Shown here piece after piece: positions 4,972-7,931 of a stretch of DNA of 7,931 nucleotides (position 1 is its first letter; each line of letters begins with the position of its first letter). Location: assembly GCA_031268245.1 (NCBI GenBank), contig JAIRXN010000178.1, positions 1-7,931 of the forward strand, in the 5' to 3' direction. The translations under genes and the position numbers were made by a program. The notes beneath the pieces are model-generated. The model searched no databases. It was given only the letters and a program-made list of their open reading frames with translations, and was not told where the DNA came from. The DNA is from Treponema sp. GTDB lineage: Bacteria; Spirochaetota; Spirochaetia; Treponematales; Breznakiellaceae.

Positions 4972-6442
4972 AGCTTAATCCAGCGATACTGGCTTCTGCG
5001 GCGGCGCGGCCGTCGGCAATGGCCCGTACCACAAGGCTTGCGCCGTTACGGGAATCTCCTGCGGCCCACACTTTGACATTGCTGGTATGGAAACTCCCCA
5101 GGGTGCGGATATTTCCCCGCTCATCCAGTTCAAGCCCCAGAGACGCCACGAGACCTTCCTGAACCACATGGGTAAAGCCCATTGCAAGGAGTACCAGGTC
5201 TGCGCCGATTTCAAAGCCGGAACCGGGAATTTCACTCATCACCGGGCGGCCGTCTTTCATGGCCCAATCCACTTTACAGGCCCGGATCGAATCCACCCTG
5301 CCGTCTTTTCCAATAAAGGCTTTTGAGTTGACCGACCAGAGCCGCTCACTCCCCTCTTCATGGGAACTTGAAGTCTTCATGACCTTGGGCCAGAGGGGCC
5401 AGGGCTCTTCGGGGGAGCGGTGCTCCGGGGGCCTGGGCAATACTTCGATCTGTGTAACCGACCTCGCCCCCTGCCGGTTGGCGGTTCCCACACAGTCCGA
5501 ACCCGTATCGCCGCCCCCAATAACCACCACCCTCTTGGCGAATGCGGTAATGGGTTCAAGACCGAAGTCCTCCCCGGCAATGGTTCTGTTCTGCATGGCA
5601 AGGTAATCGAGGGCCTGGACGATCCCCGCGTTTTCCCGGCCGGGTATTCCGAGATCCCGCGGATCCCTGGCGCCTATGGTGAGGAGCACCAGATCAAAAT
5701 TTGCCTCCAGATTCCTGGGATCAACAAAATACGGGTCTGCTGTTTCGGTAATCCCGTCCGCTCCCCTGGCTCCAAAGCTGTAACGGGCGCTTCCCACACG
5801 GATATGGGCCTTGAATACGACCCCTTCGGCTTCCATCAGCCTGATGCGCCGGTCAATAAAGCTCTTGTCCAGTTTGAAGTCGGGGATACCGTAGCGGAGG
5901 TAGCCGCCGAGTTGACGGTCGCCTTCGTAAACGGTAACCGAAAAGCCTGCCCGGTTGAGGTACCATGCGGCGGAGAGCCCTGCGGGACCGGCGCCCACCA
6001 CCGCCACCTTCCTCCCGTTCCGCTTTTTCGGAGGCCGGGGCTTTACAATACCCAGCGCAAATGCCTTCTCTATGGCGGCAAGTTCGTTCTGTCTTATCGT
6101 TACCGGATCGTCATTTGCGCCCAGAACGCAGGAAGCTTCACAGAGGGCAGGGCATACCCGGCCGGTGAACTCGGGGAATGGGTTGGTATCCTGCAGAATG
6201 GCCCAGGCCCCTTCCCAATCGCCCCGGTAGATCCTGTCCTGAAATTCGGGCATGAGGTTACAGACCGGACAGGCCCAGTGGCAGAAGGGTACGCCGCAGT
6301 CCATGCAGCGGCCCGCCTGGAGCCTGCGGTCTGCGTCCCCCAGCATCAGTTCAACTTCGCTGTAATCGTTAAGCCGCTCTTCCACGGGCCTGTAGCCTGC
6401 TACCTGGCGTCTTGTCTTCAAAAAACCTTTCGGATCACCCAT
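4970..6442 (-). CDS. gltD: Glutamate synthase (NADPH) small subunit
   Basis: This is the small (beta) subunit of glutamate synthase. It takes electrons from NADPH through FAD and iron-sulfur clusters and passes them to the large subunit, which makes two glutamates from glutamine and 2-oxoglutarate. The 490-residue product has the usual length. The N-terminal cysteine motifs are CMDCGVPFCHWAC (Cys46, 49, 54, 58) and TGRVCPALCEASC (Cys97, 101, 105). The FAD-binding GAGPAGL is at 150-156, an NADPH-binding VVVIGGGDTGSDC lies near the middle, and the FAD motif WAAGDSRNGASLVVRAI is at the C-terminus. The ATG at 6442 (MGDPKGFLK) is preferred over 6454 because it matches the family start and has GGGGA 5 bases upstream. 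It lies downstream of gltB in the same direction, 160 bp away because of an inserted repeat. The last two bases of its TAG stop lie within the 4870-4971 element. Confidence 0.95.
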   Translation of the reverse strand: MGDPKGFLKTRRQVAGYRPVEERLNDYSEVELMLGDADRRLQAGRCMDCGVPFCHWACPVCNLMPEFQDRIYRGDWEGAWAILQDTNPFPEFTGRVCPALCEASCVLGANDDPVTIRQNELAAIEKAFALGIVKPRPPKKRNGRKVAVVGAGPAGLSAAWYLNRAGFSVTVYEGDRQLGGYLRYGIPDFKLDKSFIDRRIRLMEAEGVVFKAHIRVGSARYSFGARGADGITETADPYFVDPRNLEANFDLVLLTIGARDPRDLGIPGRENAGIVQALDYLAMQNRTIAGEDFGLEPITAFAKRVVVIGGGDTGSDCVGTANRQGARSVTQIEVLPRPPEHRSPEEPWPLWPKVMKTSSSHEEGSERLWSVNSKAFIGKDGRVDSIRACKVDWAMKDGRPVMSEIPGSGFEIGADLVLLAMGFTHVVQEGLVASLGLELDERGNIRTLGSFHTSNVKVWAAGDSRNGASLVVRAIADGRAAAEASIAGLS

Positions 6443-6464
6443 TATTGTCCCCATTCAATAGACT

Positions 6465-6583
6465 GAGGCTCTTTCAAAACTTCAGTTTTGAAAGAGCAAC
6501 ATCTAAAAAACGCGGTTTTACAGCCCGTAGGGCGAAAAACCGCAAGAGCTTCTGCAAAATTAACCGAGTTTTGCAAGAAGCTC
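6465..6583 (+). repeat. Three-hairpin palindromic element, copy 2 (gltB-gltD spacer)
   Basis: This is a gapless match to 3978-4096. Hairpin 1: GCTCTTTCAAAAC (6468-6480) with GTTTTGAAAGAGC (6485-6497). Hairpin 2: GCGGTTTT (6512-6519) with AAAACCGC (6536-6543), plus GCCC (6523-6526) with GGGC (6530-6533). Hairpin 3: GAGCTTC (6546-6552) with GAAGCTC (6577-6583), plus TGCAAAA with TTTTGCA. Relative to copy 1, paired positions 6469/6496, 6514/6541 and 6524/6532 change together and keep the stems. Flanking GACT (6461-6464 and 6584-6587) looks like a target duplication. Without the insertion the gltB-gltD gap would be about 37 bp. The frame corresponding to copy 1 is open here too. Confidence 0.85.
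6505..6543 (-). terminator. Intrinsic-terminator-like hairpin between gltB and gltD
   Basis: On the minus strand, hairpin 2 of the inserted element (GCGGTTTT...AAAACCGC with an inner GCCC/GGGC stem, 6512-6543) is followed after one G by six T residues (complement 6505-6510). This is the layout of a Rho-independent terminator. It is placed to reduce read-through from gltB into gltD, though an operon is not normally terminated here, so partial attenuation is more likely than a full stop. Confidence 0.4.
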
Positions 6584-6602
6584 GACTTATTCGAAAGAGC
6601 CT

Positions 6603-7931
6603 CTAATATTTGGCTTCCAGCTCTTCACGCTTACGTACATCCCAGAGCTGCTTGTCCAATTTCGCAATCTTCATCTCTTCCAGAGCCCGTTTGTATTCCA
6701 GGGGAAGCACCTTGATGAATTTGGGTTTGTACTCTTCCCATTTGTCCAGGATGTTTCCGGCATATTCCGAAGCCGTCCAGTAGACATGCCTGCGGATTGC
6801 GGAACGGACATAGTTAATATCCTCTTCGTTATCCAGGCCGGAAAGTTCCACCATGCCCTTATTGAGGAAGAATTCAAAGTTACTGTTGATATTGAGCACA
6901 TAGGCGATACCGCCGCTCATGCCCGCGGCAAAATTCCGCCCTACCGTGCCCAGCACGACAAGTTTCCCGCCTGTCATGTATTCGGCGCAGTGATCCCCGG
7001 TTCCCTCCACCACCGCTTCGGCCCCGGAATTGCGCACACAGAAACGCTCTCCGGCCACACCGGCCGCATATAGTTCCCCGCCGGTAGCGCCGTAGAGCAC
7101 CGTATTCCCGACAATGATATTCTCGTTGCTCTTAAAAAGGGAACCCGGCGGGGGGGCCACCACGATCCGGCCTCCGGAAAGGCCCTTGCCCAGGTAATCG
7201 TTGGTATCCCCCGCCAGGCGGAAGGTGATCCCCCGGGCAAGGAAGGCCCCGAAACTCTGGCCTGCCGACCCGCTAAAGTCAACGGTAATAAAGTTTTCGG
7301 GAAGCCCCTGACCGCCGTAACGCCGGCTTACATTGAAGGAAAGCATGGCCCCAACCGCACGGTCGGTATTCTTCACCTGGCTTCTTACTACAACCGGATT
7401 CCTGTTTTCCAGGGCTTCTTTGCAGTCTTCGATGAGTTTAATATCCAGCACATCGTGAATCTTATGGATCTGATCCTGAACGCAGCGGGTTTCCCTGCCT
7501 CCGGGAATGTCCGCGGGGCCTTCCTCCCGGTAGAGGAGCCGGGAAAGATCCACCCCCTTATACCGTTCATCTGTACGCTGGCAGAGAAGATCCGCCCGGC
7601 CGATGAGTTCGTCAAAATGCCGGAAACCCAGACCCGCCATGATCTCCCTCACTTCCTCCGCAAGGAAACGAAAAAAGTTGATAAGATGTTCGGGTTTTCC
7701 GGCAAAACGCTTGCGGAGTTCCGGATCCTGAGTGGCTACTCCCATGGGGCAGGTATTCTCATGGCACTTGCGCATCATCACGCAGCCCATAACGATGAGG
7801 GCCGAAGTACCGAAACCGAATTCCTCGGCTCCCAGCATGCCGGCTATCACAATGTCCCGGCCGGTTTTTATCTGCCCGTCGGTCTGGAGCCTCACCCGGC
7901 CCCGAAGGCCGTTCCTCACCAGCACCTGGTG
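6603..7931 (-). CDS. gltB: Glutamate synthase large subunit, C-terminal part
   Basis: This is the large (alpha) subunit of glutamate synthase, which holds the glutaminase and FMN synthase sites. Only the last 442 residues are in the window; the full subunit is usually about 1,500. The visible part starts in the FMN/synthase domain (LRGRVRLQTDGQIKTGRD, then GAEEFGFGTSAL). It continues with the 3Fe-4S cysteines in CVMMRKCHENTC and PMGVATQDPELRKRF, and ends with the GXGXG beta-helix domain (SFGAFLARGITF, GDTNDYLGKGLSGG, GNTVLYGATGGELYAAG, GTVGRNFAAGMSGG). The frame runs unbroken to the right edge with no start codon of its own. It is upstream of gltD in the same direction, the classic gltBD order, for ammonium assimilation together with glutamine synthetase (not in the window). 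Confidence 0.95.
   Translation of the reverse strand, partial: HQVLVRNGLRGRVRLQTDGQIKTGRDIVIAGMLGAEEFGFGTSALIVMGCVMMRKCHENTCPMGVATQDPELRKRFAGKPEHLINFFRFLAEEVREIMAGLGFRHFDELIGRADLLCQRTDERYKGVDLSRLLYREEGPADIPGGRETRCVQDQIHKIHDVLDIKLIEDCKEALENRNPVVVRSQVKNTDRAVGAMLSFNVSRRYGGQGLPENFITVDFSGSAGQSFGAFLARGITFRLAGDTNDYLGKGLSGGRIVVAPPPGSLFKSNENIIVGNTVLYGATGGELYAAGVAGERFCVRNSGAEAVVEGTGDHCAEYMTGGKLVVLGTVGRNFAAGMSGGIAYVLNINSNFEFFLNKGMVELSGLDNEEDINYVRSAIRRHVYWTASEYAGNILDKWEEYKPKFIKVLPLEYKRALEEMKIAKLDKQLWDVRKREELEAKY

Noticed and set aside
5420..6466. Long open frame of 348 codons on the plus strand
   Set aside because: It is fully antisense to gltD, whose motifs are unmistakable. The translation shows no recognisable domain and arises from the codon bias of the GC-rich gene opposite.
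6465..6603. Copy 2 defined as a 139-bp transposon with 11-bp terminal inverted repeats
   Set aside because: Copy 1 does not share the extra 20 bp at the right end, while the 119-bp boundary fits both copies and the GACT duplication. The inverted match is reported separately.
6412..6606. Small plus-strand ORF across the gltB-gltD spacer
   Set aside because: It starts inside gltD on the opposite strand and has no ribosome binding site. Its open frame is explained by element copy 2; it is useful as evidence about the element, not as a gene.
1..7931. CRISPR array, tRNA or rRNA genes
   Set aside because: No regularly spaced direct repeats and no tRNA or rRNA-like sequences were seen on either strand.

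Overview
The window looks like chromosomal DNA of a spirochaete, most likely a Treponema-like gut organism. This is an inference from the lipoprotein with a loose lipobox, the gene mix and the moderate-to-high GC with AT-rich spacers; no phylogenetic marker is present. There are six genes, two of them cut by the window edges.

Left part (1-2927): a ribonucleoside-use locus. A nucleoside hydrolase (minus strand, C-terminus off the left edge) is divergent from a LacI-family regulator followed by ribokinase (plus strand). The hydrolase would release ribose, the kinase would make ribose 5-phosphate, and the regulator probably controls one or both transcripts. The 323-bp AT-rich space between them (657-979) holds a strong sigma70-like promoter on each strand and a perfect 13+3+13 AT palindrome just downstream of the hydrolase promoter, overlapped by a second inverted repeat.

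Middle (2960-4866): a Cof-type HAD phosphatase (minus) ends 32 bp from the ribokinase stop. It is divergent from a predicted lipoprotein gene of unknown function (plus).

Right part (4970-7931): the glutamate synthase operon on the minus strand, with gltB (C-terminal third only) upstream of gltD.

The most interesting content is two kinds of small non-autonomous insertion. (1) A 119-bp element made of three consecutive hairpins occurs twice in the same orientation, at 3978-4096 and 6465-6583. By hand count the copies are about 84% identical with no gaps, and at least three stem positions change in a compensatory way. The copy at 3978 sits inside the lipoprotein signal-peptide coding sequence. 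With an apparent 4-bp target duplication it adds exactly 123 bp (41 codons) in frame, and removing it restores a textbook short signal peptide. The other copy lies between gltB and gltD and keeps the same frame open, although nothing there should translate it. This resembles, by analogy only, the protein-invading palindromic elements of Rickettsia. (2) A different 102-bp MITE-like element at 4870-4971 has imperfect 17-bp terminal inverted repeats and AGCTT direct repeats on both sides. It lies exactly at the tail-to-tail junction of the lipoprotein gene and gltD, where both stop codons survive.
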